The notes below the pieces were generated by a model that did no database searches, was not told where the DNA came from, and saw nothing but the letters and a program-made list of their open reading frames with translations. Shown here piece after piece: positions 11,426 through 23,800 of a stretch of 54,129 nt of DNA; the first letter of the stretch is position 1; every line of letters starts with the position of its first letter. The stretch is from Gnetum montanum (taxonomy: Eukaryota > Streptophyta > Gnetopsida > Gnetales > Gnetaceae): assembly GCA_015680685.1 (NCBI GenBank), contig MNCI01029109.1:61450-115578 (forward strand), in the 5' to 3' direction. The translations under genes and the position numbers were made by a program.

Positions 11426-12600
11426 TTAGAATTTGCAGCCAATCTATAGTCAAATTTATGGCCAAAACATTATAAAAACCTAAGCCCCAAAACCATGTAC
11501 ATGTTCCAAAATTTTTAGGCATTTTACACACTTTGCATTTTTAGCATTTTTTTTGCATTCAAGAGCTCTTACAATTTTGCATACATGTAGCTTCTTGAAT
11601 CCCCTAGCGTGGAACCCTCATAGCCATTGTTACATTCCCCCTACATCACCAATGTTGTAGATTTGATGTGGAGAGTAGCAGAGTTTGATAGCATTGGGAG
11701 TTGTAGAACATCTGGATCATGGAGCCACTTGTGTCAATGGAATTTGAACCCCCATCAAAGTGAATTCCCTATCGTTCTGGGCACATATTGTGTACATTTC
11801 TTTGAACATTCTTTATTTCTTTCAAAATAAAGTTTACAATTTTGTTTGTGTGCAAAATAGATTTATTTGTTCCATTTGGGTGCATTTATTTTCTCAGATT
11901 TGCATTACATTTTTATTGTTCTACCCTATTTTTACATTTTCCAAGTTCCTAGGTGATTTGCCAGACTATCCAGGGCACCTCAAATCCCATTGTTTAGAGG
12001 CCCTTGGGATTTGAGGTTAAAGATGTTGCGCTAAAATTTTTGATCTTCCAACAATCAAATTTTTCAGTCAACATTTCCCAATTCTTCTTACCTTTTCCTT
12101 GGTTGTTTCAATCCTTTTCCATCATGTTCCAACTATTTCTTGAATTGAGACAGGTGTTTTTAGAAGTTTCCCTGACCATACGAGTCATCTTTGGATCCTG
12201 GGAGATGTCTCCTATCAAAACCAACTTTCATGGAAGACTTCTTTTGTCTTTGCAAGATGTCTCCTCCTACTAGGAGATGTCTTGGGCAAGATGTCTTCTC
12301 CTAGTAGGAAGCATCTTGGGCAAGATGTCTTTCCTCTTGTAGGATGTCTTCTTTGAGAAGAGTGAAAAATTAGCAAGAGATCTCCTTTACATTTAAGACA
12401 TCTTCTATCAACTCCCTGTCTTTGCCAAGATGTCTTCTGGACCTCTAAGACATCTTCTCCAAGCCTAAAAACTGCAAACAGAAATTTAGGGAAGGAACAA
12501 AAGGGAATCAGAAGATCTATCCCTACACCACATCAGCCCCCATCCCCTGCCTCTCCACCATAGCATCCCACATCCTTCAATTTACACTCTACCATTTGCT
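11426..12600. repeat. Non-coding region with a hairpin and AAGATGTCTT repeats
   Basis: No convincing gene. A perfect 13-bp inverted repeat (ACCTCAAATCCCA at 11977-11989 and its complement at 12005-12017) brackets a 15-base loop. From about 12200 to 12470 around ten copies of AAGATGTCTT or its near complement AAGACATCTT occur, often joined by CTCCTACTAGGAG-like palindromic linkers. Confidence 0.6.
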
Positions 12601-12972
12601 AATAAATGAATTTTTAAAAATCAAGTATTGTTCTCTAACATTCAGTGATATTTGTTATAAAATTTCATATTTTAAATAGTTGGAATTCCACATTGAAGAT
12701 TGTTGGTACTAGCTTAGCAACTTGTGGATCCATTATAAGTCAAACCTAGAATGGTGTTACCTATCCAAGCTAATTTTTAAGTAAGTTGCAACTCAGATCC
12801 CATTCATAGTTAGGTGCAATTTAACTATGACTCATAGCCTAGCCATAGTCATAGTCTAATAGTTAAAAACAACTATTTTCAATTATAAGTAAATAATCCT
12901 ATAGGATATACATTCAAGAGATCTTTCTAATGGTAGACATTATTGAAAATTGAATAAATTTATGAAGTGAAT

Positions 12973-12977
<5 letters not shown>

Positions 12978-13017
<40 letters not shown>
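12978..13017. repeat. (GA)n microsatellite
   Basis: About 20 GA units, lying 85 bp outside the left end of element B. Confidence 0.95.
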
Positions 13018-13019
<2 letters not shown>

Positions 13020-13102
13020 TTTATTAGTGATTTGCAAGGGTTGTGTAATTGATTTACACTTGAGAATTCCTTCATTAATGAATTTTTCTATTGATTTCTT
13101 AT

Positions 13103-13962
13103 TGATGAGCAGTGAGGTACTCCTATGCCCAACCATATGAATCACAAGTGTTTGCATGTGATTCGGTCAAATTCCGTAGACTATAATTACTAAGTACACT
13201 ACAACTAAACAGTATGTGCATGTTGTCTATTTGTTGTCTTCCCAGTCCCACTTGTGGAATGCAATTGTATGGTTAAGTGTGACCAAGGTATAAAATTTTT
13301 ATTATTTTGTGTTTTATAAAATTACTCACCTAGAACAAGAATAATAATAAGAGTGATTAAATGTGAAGTAAACTATGGTCTAATCTAGCCTAACACAAGT
13401 ACCTGTTCCCACTTCCGAGACACATCCTGAACTTTGTGTAAACACCATTGGGCTGTCAAACGCTAACCGTTTCTGAGCTACCCAGTGTCACATGTATGTT
13501 TGAAGGGGTCATGCTTGTGTATCTTAATGAGTTGCTTGATTAATCAAAATTAATTACTACATAAATAATATTTATGTAAATTGCATGAAATATAAATGTG
13601 TAGGAAAGAAAGTCTCAAGTGCTGCAAGGAATGAATTAAAGAGTTCATCTTTATTGCCAACACAATGGTGTGTTTAGGTATATCAATGCTTGAATAAAGA
13701 TCCATTCACACTTAGACCTCCTACTGTGGGCACTTGGAAAATATTCTAACTTTTAAATGGACAAACTACAAGAGTTTTGCTACTTTACCAAAAACTTAAC
13801 CCTAGTTATGTGCCTAGGCACTATATTTATAGACCCAGGAGTAACCCTGCAATATTGAATGTACGATATCACATCTTGGGCGGTGATATCATGTACTCGA
13901 TATCGTGTACCCAATATCGTGGCCACGTTGATATCAGAGCATTGAAAAAATACAATTTATCA
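13103..13962 (-). repeat. Element B 3' LTR
   Basis: An 860-bp LTR, TGATGAGC to TTTATCA on the plus strand. It matches the split 5' LTR over its whole length: shared segments include the TATTTATAG TATA box near 13828 and four or more GATATC/AATATC boxes at 13863-13940. The left flank CTTAT equals the right flank of the other LTR. Confidence 0.88.
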
Positions 13963-13990
13963 TACCCCCATGATTGAATGAAAACTCATC
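13963..13990 (-). other. Element B polypurine tract and pre-LTR block
   Basis: On the minus strand GAGGATGAGTTTTCATTC is followed by ATCATGGGGGTA and then the LTR start. It is the same block as in D and C. Confidence 0.75.
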
Positions 13991-16000
13991 CTCAAGTATA
14001 AAAGAAGAGGAACAAGTCCTTTACAAAACATATTAGGGGGTGTGTACTTATTCGACTGACATGCAGAGTGACACAGAGAAAACAAAAAAATACAAAAATG
14101 CCCGAGCATACAATATTACACTTATGTACAAAATTGGATGTTTACGATAATAGGAAAGAACACCAATGGATCTAAAGGACATCCAACCCCTCTTAGCAAT
14201 AGAAGAATGAGGGAGAGGTAGAAGAGATCCAATAGTTATGATCAATCTTCTGCAAGTAATATGGTTGCATCCTCCTTAGCGAAGACAGTCTCGCCTCTAG
14301 TCCATGCTTTCCATTGCAATCACAAAAAAACCAAGGATTAGTATATATAGTGTAACAAATAACAGTTGAATACCTTGTCTCGTCAGTGATTTTATCTAGC
14401 TGAGTTATGATTGTGATAGATTGGTTGCTTGATATTATTAGTGGAAGGACTAACAAATGGTTTAAGTAAGAGAAGCAATCCATACAATTCAGAAAAAGCT
14501 TAACACAAGGAATACTGGAAAGAGGGTATTCATAACAATAAAAAGAAGTTCATTATAAAAAGTTGAACAATTGGATGACATGGAAGGGGTAAATGAAAAG
14601 AATTTAATAGTAACAATGTCTAAGGAAAAAGAACTTAACTTAACCAAACCAAAAGATATGCAAGTGGGTCCTTCCCAAAGCAAGCACAGGATTTTTATGC
14701 CCTTGCATAACTTCAAACCAAGGAGTCTATGGGATCCATGGATGATTAATGATTACAGAAAGTTAAGTACAAAAACCCAAAAGTAATTGACTGAGAAACC
14801 CAACACATCAAACTAGAACATTGAATCAAAACATAAAACCAGTAGTGAGGTGAGGCATGAAAATCATAGATGGATGACAGAGAGAGTGGAATGGAGTTCC
14901 TAATTATGGTCACATGCAATCCCTTGTGGAATTTGTGGTTAAATGACTTCGTAGGATCCATCCTCAATCTAGATCAAAACCAACCACTTTCAGTAACTTC
15001 ACATCGATATTCTAAGGCTAGTCCATCCTTTGAGACACAAGAATGCTCCCACAAAACAACCACCATTCCAAATTGGAGAGAAGGTAGGAAGTAAGAAAGG
15101 GCCTTAGTTAGAGGAGACAAAAAAAGTTTCATAACCAGTGCTTGTAAACCTTTTATTTGGTCTAAGGGGTGTGCTTTGAATTCCCATGGTTTTTTTTTGA
15201 AATGGGAACCACACCATGCAAAGACCCATGCATTTTTTCACATTTATTTTGTTCAAGGGGTGTGATTTGAATCCTCATCTCTTTCCTTTTTTTCTTTTTG
15301 ATGAGGACTACACCATGCAAGGACTTATTTGACTTCCTATTGTGAAATGACATGGAATGGTGAGAAGCTTACTAGAACACTCTTGCACACAAGAAAATAG
15401 AAAAGCACAACGAATACCACATCCATTAAAGCCACACCCTGTTCAAACCTTTGATTCCTTCCCAATTCCAGTAACTACAGAAGTCACCAATTTATTAAAG
15501 TTGAATTAATGAAGAAGAGACTACACACTTCTAAAATAAGGAAAACCATAGTGTATGTGGATGGGTGGATGATGTGGACTCATTGCCTATTACATGAAAA
15601 TAAACCATCTCCTAATCATCAGTAATGACATTCAAAGTCAAAAACTAGACATCAACAATCAAATTACAAATGAAACATACCACCATCAAGTAGTGCATTA
15701 CCATTGTACTTGCCACCTTATTAGCAAAAAGAAAAAAGTAGAGAAACACATCAAACATAGCAAACATAACCATAAAAGAAATTAAAAGAGTAAATAATAG
15801 ATATTGAATATACTAACAATGGTATAAAACAAAAACTAAGAGAAGATCAATAACCTTAAAAATAAAAATATGTAAAACAAAGAAGATGAAAACAAAAAGT
15901 TGTAAAATCAAAAATGTATAAAAAAAAGTCAAAAACTGAGGAACCACATAAAGTGTTAGTATGGATGGCCATCTTCTCCATGACTAAATTGGAAGGGAGA
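13991..16000 (-). other. Element B post-integrase spacer with 91-bp tandem duplication
   Basis: Two kilobases between the integrase end and the 3' LTR with no convincing protein. Part of it (minus strand, about 14720-14620, with GGGAAGGACCCACTTGCAT) is homologous to the spacer of element C near 44280-44345 (GGGGAGGACCCACTTGCAT). A tandem duplication lies at 15164-15254 and 15255-15345. Each copy can fold into a short stem, but with different paired sequences. 15780-15960 is A-rich. Confidence 0.6.
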
Positions 16001-16003
16001 GAT

Positions 16004-18055
16004 CTAAAAAATTGAGCATGGTTGCTCATCTAGCGAGGTGTTTGTCGAGTTGGTTGGCTTGGGCTCATGGAAAGGTTTTATTTGTTGAATGTTGACTAAT
16101 TGTTTCTTATTTGGGTTATCAGGTTTGTAGATAATCATACCCCCAAATGGAAAAGTTTCATCAATGATGTAAGGTCCTTCCTGCAATGATTAAAATTTGG
16201 TTCATTGGGGTACATGTGCAGGATTCCAATAGAGAACCTTGTCTCTTGGCTGAAATTTGACTTTTATTATTTTGAGGTCATGGAATTTCTTATTGAATGC
16301 CTTATGCATTTCATTGGATGACAGGGCCATTAACCAATTTTTTTCTAGCAAGTTGCGATTCATTAATCGTTCTTTTTATGCTAAACTTAGATTTAGGCCA
16401 AGATCATAGGTTGTAGAGAGTGTACAGAGTTTAGATTGGATGGGTAATGTTGGTAGTTTTCTGTATATCAGCTCATAGGGAGAATAACCTATGGGAAGCT
16501 TCCATGTGAAGAAATAGGCCCAAAGGACATCATTTAATTTAGTGCTCTAGTCCCTTCGGTACTTGCTAAAGGTACACATTAAAATTTTCATAATCTCTCG
16601 ATTAGTGATCTTAGCTTGACCATTGGCTTGGGGGTGATATGGAGTTGTGAGTTTATGCTCAACCCCCAAGTGTTGCATTAGTTTTCAGAAAGTGGCACCT
16701 ATAAAATGAGTTCCATTATTAGAAATTAATGCATGAGGTACACCAAACTTGTTTATGATGTTTTGTTGTAGAAACCAAGTAGCAGTGGTGGATGTATAGT
16801 TGGTGACGGCTGTTGCTTCTACCCACTTAGTACAATAGTCAACTGTGACTATTATATATGCCTTTCCATTTGATAAAGGTATGATGGGATCCATAAAGTT
16901 AATGTCCCAAATATCAAATAGCTCAAGAGGTTGAATCCATTGTTGTGGCCCCTCCATTTGAGTTGTCATTCCATCATTCCTCTAGCAATGATCACAAGTG
17001 TAGATGAATTGGTGTGCATCCTTGAAGATTGTTGGCCAATAATACCTTGTCATGAGGATTTTTATGGCTATGCATCTCCTAACATAATGGCCCCCACAAG
17101 GACCTTCATGAGAATCCTAGAGAATGCATAGTTGATCCATATCAAGAACACACCAATGTACCAATTCATCGGGATAGACTTTGTAAAAGTTTCCATTAAT
17201 CTCCATGAAATGCTTGACCCAGTGAAAAAACTATTGTTTCTTTCTAGTGTCCAGCCCTTCTAGTAGTTGTTGCTTAAGCAAATAAGTGAGGATGGTGTCA
17301 TATCATTTTGGTTCATTGGGCATTTATGCATTAATAGCCCCTACAAGGAGAGATTCATCATGGAATTGATCAGATAAAGGATTTTTTTCTCCTTGTTTTC
17401 CCATCTTAGTCACCATAAGTGATCTACGACCACATTCTTCACACCTTTTTAATCTACCATCGTGAGATCAAATTCTTGCAAAATCACAAGCCACTATATG
17501 ACACGGGGGCTCACCGTTAGTTTATTCAGCAGAAATCGGATGGTTCTATGATCTGTGTGCATGAACACTTCGTAGCCAAGCACATAGTGCCTGAACTTCT
17601 CTAAGGCGAACACCACTACCATCAACTCCTTTTCTGTGGTGGTGTAATTCAGTTGTGCACTTGCAATGCTTTGACATGCATAGTGAATGTAATATGAACA
17701 TTTTTGATCATCCATCTACATAAGCACTACCCCCAAAGCATAATTTGATGCATCGATCATCACATGAAATAGTTTAGACCAATTTGGCGCTTGAAGAATG
17801 GGGGTTTCAACAAGCTTTTGCTTCAATTGCTGAAATGCTACTTCACATGCAAGGGTTGAAATGAATGATGCATCCTCCTTTATCAATTCTACCAATGATT
17901 TGGCAATTTGGAAAAATTCTTAATGAAGCGCTAGTAGTAGTTAGTATGACCAAGGAATGACCATACTTCTTTGACTATTTCAGGTTAATGGGTTATTCCT
18001 TGGATGACCCTTATTTTTTCAGGGTTCACCTTGATTCCTGCTTTTGAAATGCAAT
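16004..18055 (-). pseudogene. Element B: pol 3' part (RT tail, RNase H, integrase)
   Basis: Read on the minus strand, the RT tail (GHCISKAGIKVNPEKIRVI) starts at the A junction. RNase H follows at 17715-17494 (LNYTTTEKELMVVVFALEKF, then HTDHRTIRFLL). The integrase core is at 16969-16685 (DINFMDPI, TVDYCTKWVEA, ISNNGTHF) and the C-terminal end at 16186-16004 (GPYIIDETFPFGGMII). In ISNNGTHF the second catalytic aspartate of the D,D,E triad is asparagine. Stops and short frames break it throughout. It joins to 36237 and upward when A is removed. Confidence 0.8.
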
Positions 18056-18060
18056 GCCCC

Positions 18061-19404
18061 TGTACCATCCAAAATCGTTGGTCTCCGGCTGGAAGGAAAC
18101 AGAAACCTGGAGATCTCCGGACACGCACAGAAGACCCTACCTTCGCTTAAGGGCAAGCTAGAATGAACGAAGGCAGAGTACCTTGGGTGGTCCGCACGTG
18201 GATTAGGCAAGGATTTCCCCAAATGTAAACCAAGGTGCTATACGCTGGGTTATATGGAAACGGCGTAACAAATATAAAACAGAGCATAAACAGCGTAACT
18301 GATGCAAATGGAGCATAAACGTAAAGGAGCGTAAACAGTATACATGCAAAAATTAATGCAAAACAGTAATAGATTTTAGGAAGAAAATGCAGCAATATTA
18401 TTGCAAAGTAAGAGTTACAATGCACCGGTCTAACGTAGTTGTGGCTTTCACACAAGGCGGACGAATAGCCCCGGTGGATGCAGGGGTGACTGTGTGTTGG
18501 TTCAAATTGCAGGCACAGCGTAGAGGCTGTATGCTCAGTGTACAGGGTTGAGGTCCAGCGTATCAGGTTCTCTGCTTTGGTTCTTAGCGTCTCTATTTTT
18601 CTCTTAGGTTTGCTCCAAATTTGCCAACCGACCTGGATCTAGTGAAAAACTGGGGTTTTTATATAGGTTTAGACGTTAGACTCGGGTTGGGTGACATGTG
18701 GCACGTTGACTAGGTGCGAAAGAATAAAATTTACAAGTGTACAACATGTTACATCTGCTGAGCGTATACGCTGGGTGTATACACTGTATCTGGTGGGTGT
18801 AGACTCTGGGCGTATACGCTGGACGTGCAGGACATATACACTAGGCGTATACGCTAGATGTGCTGGGCATATACACTGTGTCTACCGGGCGTATACGCTG
18901 ATGGTTGCTCTATTCATGAGAGTTGCTGCCATGTACCAGATCTTGCTCTATAATGCTATTTCCATGCCATCTTCGGGGATTGCATGCTGGGCGTATGCAT
19001 CGGTCGTACAGGCTAAACGTACTTGTGAGGCATGTACGCTGGGCGTATACGCTGTGTGATGTGAACTTGAGCGTATACGTTGGGCGTATACGCTGAGAAT
19101 GTAAACTTGAGCGTATACACTAGGCATATACGCTGAGAATGTAAACTTGAGCGTATATGCTGGGCGTATACGTTGAGAATGTATACTTAGTGCAAACTAA
19201 GTATCTTGATCTCCGAAGTTGCCATGTTTGATACTAGATGTCACCGTGGTCGTCTGTGGCTCCTAGAGACCTGATTCTTGTTGAGTTCGACTTGGCCTGA
19301 AGCTATCTGTGGGGCCCTCAAGCTCTTAGTCATGTTGAGGAGTGTCATGACTTAGCCCGATTGTTGTGGGAGAAGTACTAAGCTCGAAATTTTGTGGTGT
19401 TTCA
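18061..19404 (-). repeat. Element A 3' LTR
   Basis: A 1344-bp LTR, TGTACCATCC to GGTGTTTCA on the plus strand, paired with 34935-36236. Its 18755-19185 part is packed with AGCGTATACGCTGGGCGTATACGC-type units, in which GCGTATACGC is a perfect palindrome. Differences from the 5' copy are mostly C/T and G/A transitions, often at CpG, plus repeat-number changes. Confidence 0.9.
18755..19185. repeat. GCGTATACGC palindromic repeat array in the LTR
   Basis: Many direct and overlapping copies of AGCGTATACGCTGGGCGTATA and decayed forms (TGTATACACTG, CATATACACT). The repeat is CpG-rich and palindromic. The counterpart in the other LTR is 35600-36015, with different copy order. Confidence 0.85.
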
Positions 19405-19418
19405 TTGGCCCCTCTTTG
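19405..19418 (-). other. Element A polypurine tract
   Basis: On the minus strand AAAGAGGGGCCAA sits directly before the 3' LTR start TGAAACACC. This purine-rich run is the likely plus-strand primer. Confidence 0.65.
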
Positions 19419-20430
19419 TTGACGCTTGGAGGAATCGACCCGAGAAACCTCGACAAAGAAGTGCAAAACACCACAAGCAACTCGATAGAGACTTTGTCCT
19501 TTGCCACTTGACTAGACATCATCGCACCATGTTCAGTAGTACCTAGGATTGGAGAAGTAAAATTTGTAGTTGGATAGGGATATGGAGATTGTGGGGATTG
19601 GGAACTGATCAAGGGATTGTGCATGGTAAAGGGGATGCTCTGGTGTGTATCATGCTGATCCTTGTTAATAGCCATTATTTAGCAGACTCGGAATCAAGGC
19701 ATGTGATGTGCGTCCTGTGGTAGAACAAGACTCTTGGTTAGTGTCTAAGAGGACTTGTTGACAAGACCAAAGCCACGTGATGATGTGTTGCATTCTTTGG
19801 AGGAACAGGACCCTTGTTTAGTGTTTAAGGGGGAACTTGTTGGCGGAGAGCCAAAGCCATGCAACTGGATGTTTCTTGATTATTTTAAACATGAGTGTTT
19901 GCTTTTGAGGCAACTACTGTCCCGTCTTATGTTTTATGGGGGAAGGGACGAAGGGACGACGTTTTTTTATGCTCATGCTCAAATGTCATATTGTGAGTTG
20001 CAATTGCTTAAGAGTGGCGCAATATGCGACGGTATGTTCAATGTTTTTGGGTTGTACCAGGTGTGTTCGGGATGTAACCAAGTTTAAGGTGTTGAGGAAT
20101 AGGCGGGATATGAAACAAGGGATGTACTAGTGAATGGTTTGATTTAGTCTTGTCACATGTGCTGTAAACAACGTCTCACCTTGCTGCTTATGATGAAGTG
20201 CATTTTTGTACGAACACCTCTGAGTGTCATCTTGCAAACACAACTCCAAGAAGACATGAAAACCATGAGTGCATAAGAAAGCTTAGAATTAAATAGCTAC
20301 TGATGAAACAAAGGCACCAGATGAGATTTCAGGCACCGTATATGAATCGCAGCAGTGCTTTTAGGATCGGCCGATGGTGAGCGATGCAGCGATTATGATG
20401 AAGTTCAAATGTAGCCACAGATTTAGGAAC
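19419..20430. other. Element A 3' untranslated region, with an 81-bp direct duplication
   Basis: No protein with recognisable family features. A minus-strand frame of 107 codons (19675-19352) runs into the LTR and is probably chance. A plus-strand frame of 110 codons (19755-20087) overlaps an approximate direct duplication: GAACAAGACTCTTGGTTAGTG at 19721 and GAACAGGACCCTTGTTTAGTG at 19802. These frames lack motifs and are not called as genes. Confidence 0.5.
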
Positions 20431-20434
20431 CAGA

Positions 20435-20815
20435 TATGAAATTGCCAGTTTATAGTCTTAGCAGACTATCATGGGTTAGTTTTATGTCATGACCCATTGG
20501 ACATTTCCCATTTAGCGTCGTGGTGGATGGTACATTGCCAGTTTCTAGTCTTGGCGGACCGTGAAGAGGCAAACCAGTTTATAGTCTTAGCAGACTCTGG
20601 CGGGTGGGACTGTGGCAGTTTACTGTCATACCGGATGGGTGCTAGTTTATTGTCATTGCAGACACTGTGTGGTATCAGTTTATCTTCATGATGCCAGGAC
20701 GAGCTGTGGTATCAGTTTTAAGTCATGATTCTAGGACTGTTCTATGGTATCAGTTTACCGTCATGATTCCAGGACGAGCTATGGTATCAGTTTATAGTCA
20801 TGATGCCAGGACTTG
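20435..20815. repeat. Degenerate tandem repeat array 1 (CAGTTTAnnGTCAT units)
   Basis: Roughly nine units of 30-45 bp built around CAGTTTATAGTCATGATGCC or CAGTTTATAGTCTTAGCAG, immediately downstream of the integrase stop. Related arrays lie at 24400-24530 and 29830-30140. Confidence 0.75.
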
Positions 20816-20834
20816 CACATACCTGATCTTGTAC

Positions 20835-23800
20835 TCAAATATAGAACGGTTTTAGGAACAAGTGATTGGTTGGATTTGCAAGCTGATGCCCTTCCATATC
20901 AACTAACTTGAATGCTCCATTATCGTATGCTTTAGTGACCAAGTAGGGCCCTTCCCAGTTGGTTGAGAATTTGTTCGGGTGTTCCTGAACGGCCTTAAGT
21001 ACAAGGTTGCCTTCTTTGATGGGGCGCTTATGAATGTCATGCCGATGGAACTGCTGTTGTTGTTTTTGGTACCATTCAATCTGATCGAGTGCACGTATGC
21101 GTTCCTCCTCCACCGAGTCCAGGTCAATGATGCGCAGGTCATTATTTTACCCTTCGTTGAGGAGTCCAGAAAGTGTGATCCTTAAAGATGGTACCTATAA
21201 TTCCAAGGGTAAAACAGCTTCTGAACTGTAAACAAGACTATATGGCATCTTACCTGTTGAAGTTTGATGCGTAGTATGGTATGCCCACAATGCGTATACC
21301 AACTATTCGTGCCATCTTCTCTTGCTTTGGGTAAGCATCTTTTTAAGTATTGTAATGATGGTTTTGTTTGTGGCCTCTGCTTGCCCATTACTTTGAGGAT
21401 AGTAAGGGGATGAAAATGAGTTTTTGATCCCCAGACTTTCACAGAAATTTTTTGTTTCGACACTGCTGAATTGCGGCCCGTTATTAGTGATAATGGTCAT
21501 AGGGATGCCAAAACGGGTCACAATGTTTTCAAGAATGAAGTTGCATACCTGTTTAGATGTGGTTTTTCGAAGGGGAACAACTTCTACCCACTTTGTGAAA
21601 TATTCTATCGTGGTTATGATGAAACTATGGCCTGCAGAAGATAAGGGTGTTATTGGTCCGATAAGATCCAACCCCCATCTTTGAAAGGGCCATGTGATTT
21701 GTGTTGTATGCAACTTATTTGGTGGGACATGGATTAGATTACTATGTCTTTGATAGGTACTACATGTTTTAGCCTTGGAGAGACAGTCATACTCCATGTG
21801 TGGCCAATAATAGCCTAAGCGTCTTATCTTTGTTGCCATTGCCTTAGGTGCTATATGTCCTCCACACAGTCCGTCGTGCACTTGCTCAACGATGGTTTGG
21901 GCATCAGTGCTACTAACGCATGTTAGCAATATACCTTCATAGGATCTATGACACAATGTGTCTCTCACCAGTGTATATTGCCGAGAATGCTTTCGTACCG
22001 CGTCTTTTTGCGCATTCGTTAAGTGTTGCGGTGTTTCACTGTGTAGAAGGTACTCTTTTATGTTGTCATACCATTCTATCGCGTGTGTTGTACTAACAGA
22101 CACAATTGGCAACTCATCGAGCGTATCAGTTATGGGTTTCGCACAGCTGATTATGGAGCTTGGCAATGTATGGAACATGTCAGGTGATATGTTTAATGCT
22201 AGTGTGGCCAGTGCATCTGCGATGGTATTGTCATTTCTAGAGACATGTTGCACATTTATGTTTTTGAATCGCTTCATTAGATGTTTGGCTAAGTCACAGT
22301 ATGGTTGTAAGTGTTGCGCTTTGTATGTATAAATATCTATGACTTGGTTCAAAACCAGTTGTGAATCTCCCCTGACCACTAGTCGTGTGATGTCTGAAGC
22401 TAGTGCTACCGTGAGACCTCTAATGAGACCTTCGTACTCTGCTATGTTGTTGGTACAGTAAAAGTTGAAACGATAAGTAAAGGGTCTGATCTCCCCAGAG
22501 GGATAGGTGATGATAGTGGCAGCACTTCCCCCTCGAGAGGTGGATGCTCCATCAAAGTTTAGAATGGCATCGTAGTCATTGGGTACTATGTCTATTGCGC
22601 TTACATTTTCATCTTGGAATTCTGGCTCTATTGTTGCTTGATCGTGCGTTGGTGACATGGTCATTTGATTTGCTATGGCTTGACCCTTAACTGATGATTG
22701 TGCTATGTAATGTAGGTCAAAATCAGCTATCATGGCTTTCCAACGGGCTATTCGACTTTACTCGTAAATATTTTCGGTGATGGCTTTGAGCACGTTATCC
22801 TTGCAGATTATGTTAACTTGATTGTGGAAGAGGTAATGTCGCCATTTCTTTAGAGAAAAGACCAGGGCTAAACATGACCTCTTCACCTCATTATACTTTT
22901 TTTCATGGGCAACTAATGCATGGCTTAAGTAATAAACAGGGACTTCGGTTCCATCATCTTGTTTCTGGCAAAGCATGGACGCGATTGACAAATCCGAAGT
23001 GGCGAGGTAGATGTAAAATGATTTATCATTTTGAGGTGGATAAACCGTGGGTAATTGAATGAGTGCTGCTTTAATATTTTCGAATGCTTCCTAGCACTGT
23101 GGAGTCCATTCAAAATGGACGTTCTTGGGAAGCAGGTGGTTCATAGGTTTCAACTTGTCCATTAGTTTTTCTATGAAACGCCTGATAAACTGTAATCTAC
23201 CTTGTAGACCTTTTAGTTTGGTAAGGTTGCCAGGTGGTTTTAGGTTTGTTATGGCCTTAAATTTATTGGGGTCTACTCGTATCCTTGCCTCTGAGGCTAT
23301 GAATCCAAGCATTTTTCCTGTTTTAACTTCAAAGACACATTTCTTTGGGTTAAGTCTCAGTTCATATTTTAAACAATGTTTTAGCACCAAGTCAAGATCT
23401 TGTACATGTTGTTCCGATGTCTTTGATTTAACCACAATATCGTCCACGTAGTCGTTGAGCGAGTGTAACATGTAATCGCTAAAAATGAATGTCATCGCCC
23501 TTTGATATGTGGCCCCAGTGTTCTTGAGACTGAAAGGCATCATTATATAACAAAAGGTTCCCCATGGTGTCATAAAGGTAGTTCGGAGCTGATGCTCCGG
23601 GTTAATGCGTATCTGGTTGTATCCCGAGAAGCCATCCATAAAAGATAATAGGGCGTGTCTAGCGGTCGACTCAACGAGTTGATCGATGCTAGGCAGGGGA
23701 AAATCATCTTTTATGGTTGCAACGTTGAGATCCCGGAAGTCAATGCATAAGCAAATACTTCTGTTCTTTTTTGGGACAATGACCATGTTGGATGCCCAAT

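Noticed and set aside
18147-18455. Hydrophobic minus-strand frames in the LTRs of A (also 35077-35298)
   Set aside because: They lie in LTR sequence, differ in length between the two copies and have no conserved start or family motif.
18755-19185. Regular short repeats that could be taken for a CRISPR-like array
   Set aside because: Units are contiguous, palindromic and without unique spacers, and lie in a plant LTR present twice.
19755-20087. 110-codon plus-strand frame downstream of integrase in A
   Set aside because: It overlaps a direct DNA duplication and has no motif, no splice context and no relative elsewhere in the window.
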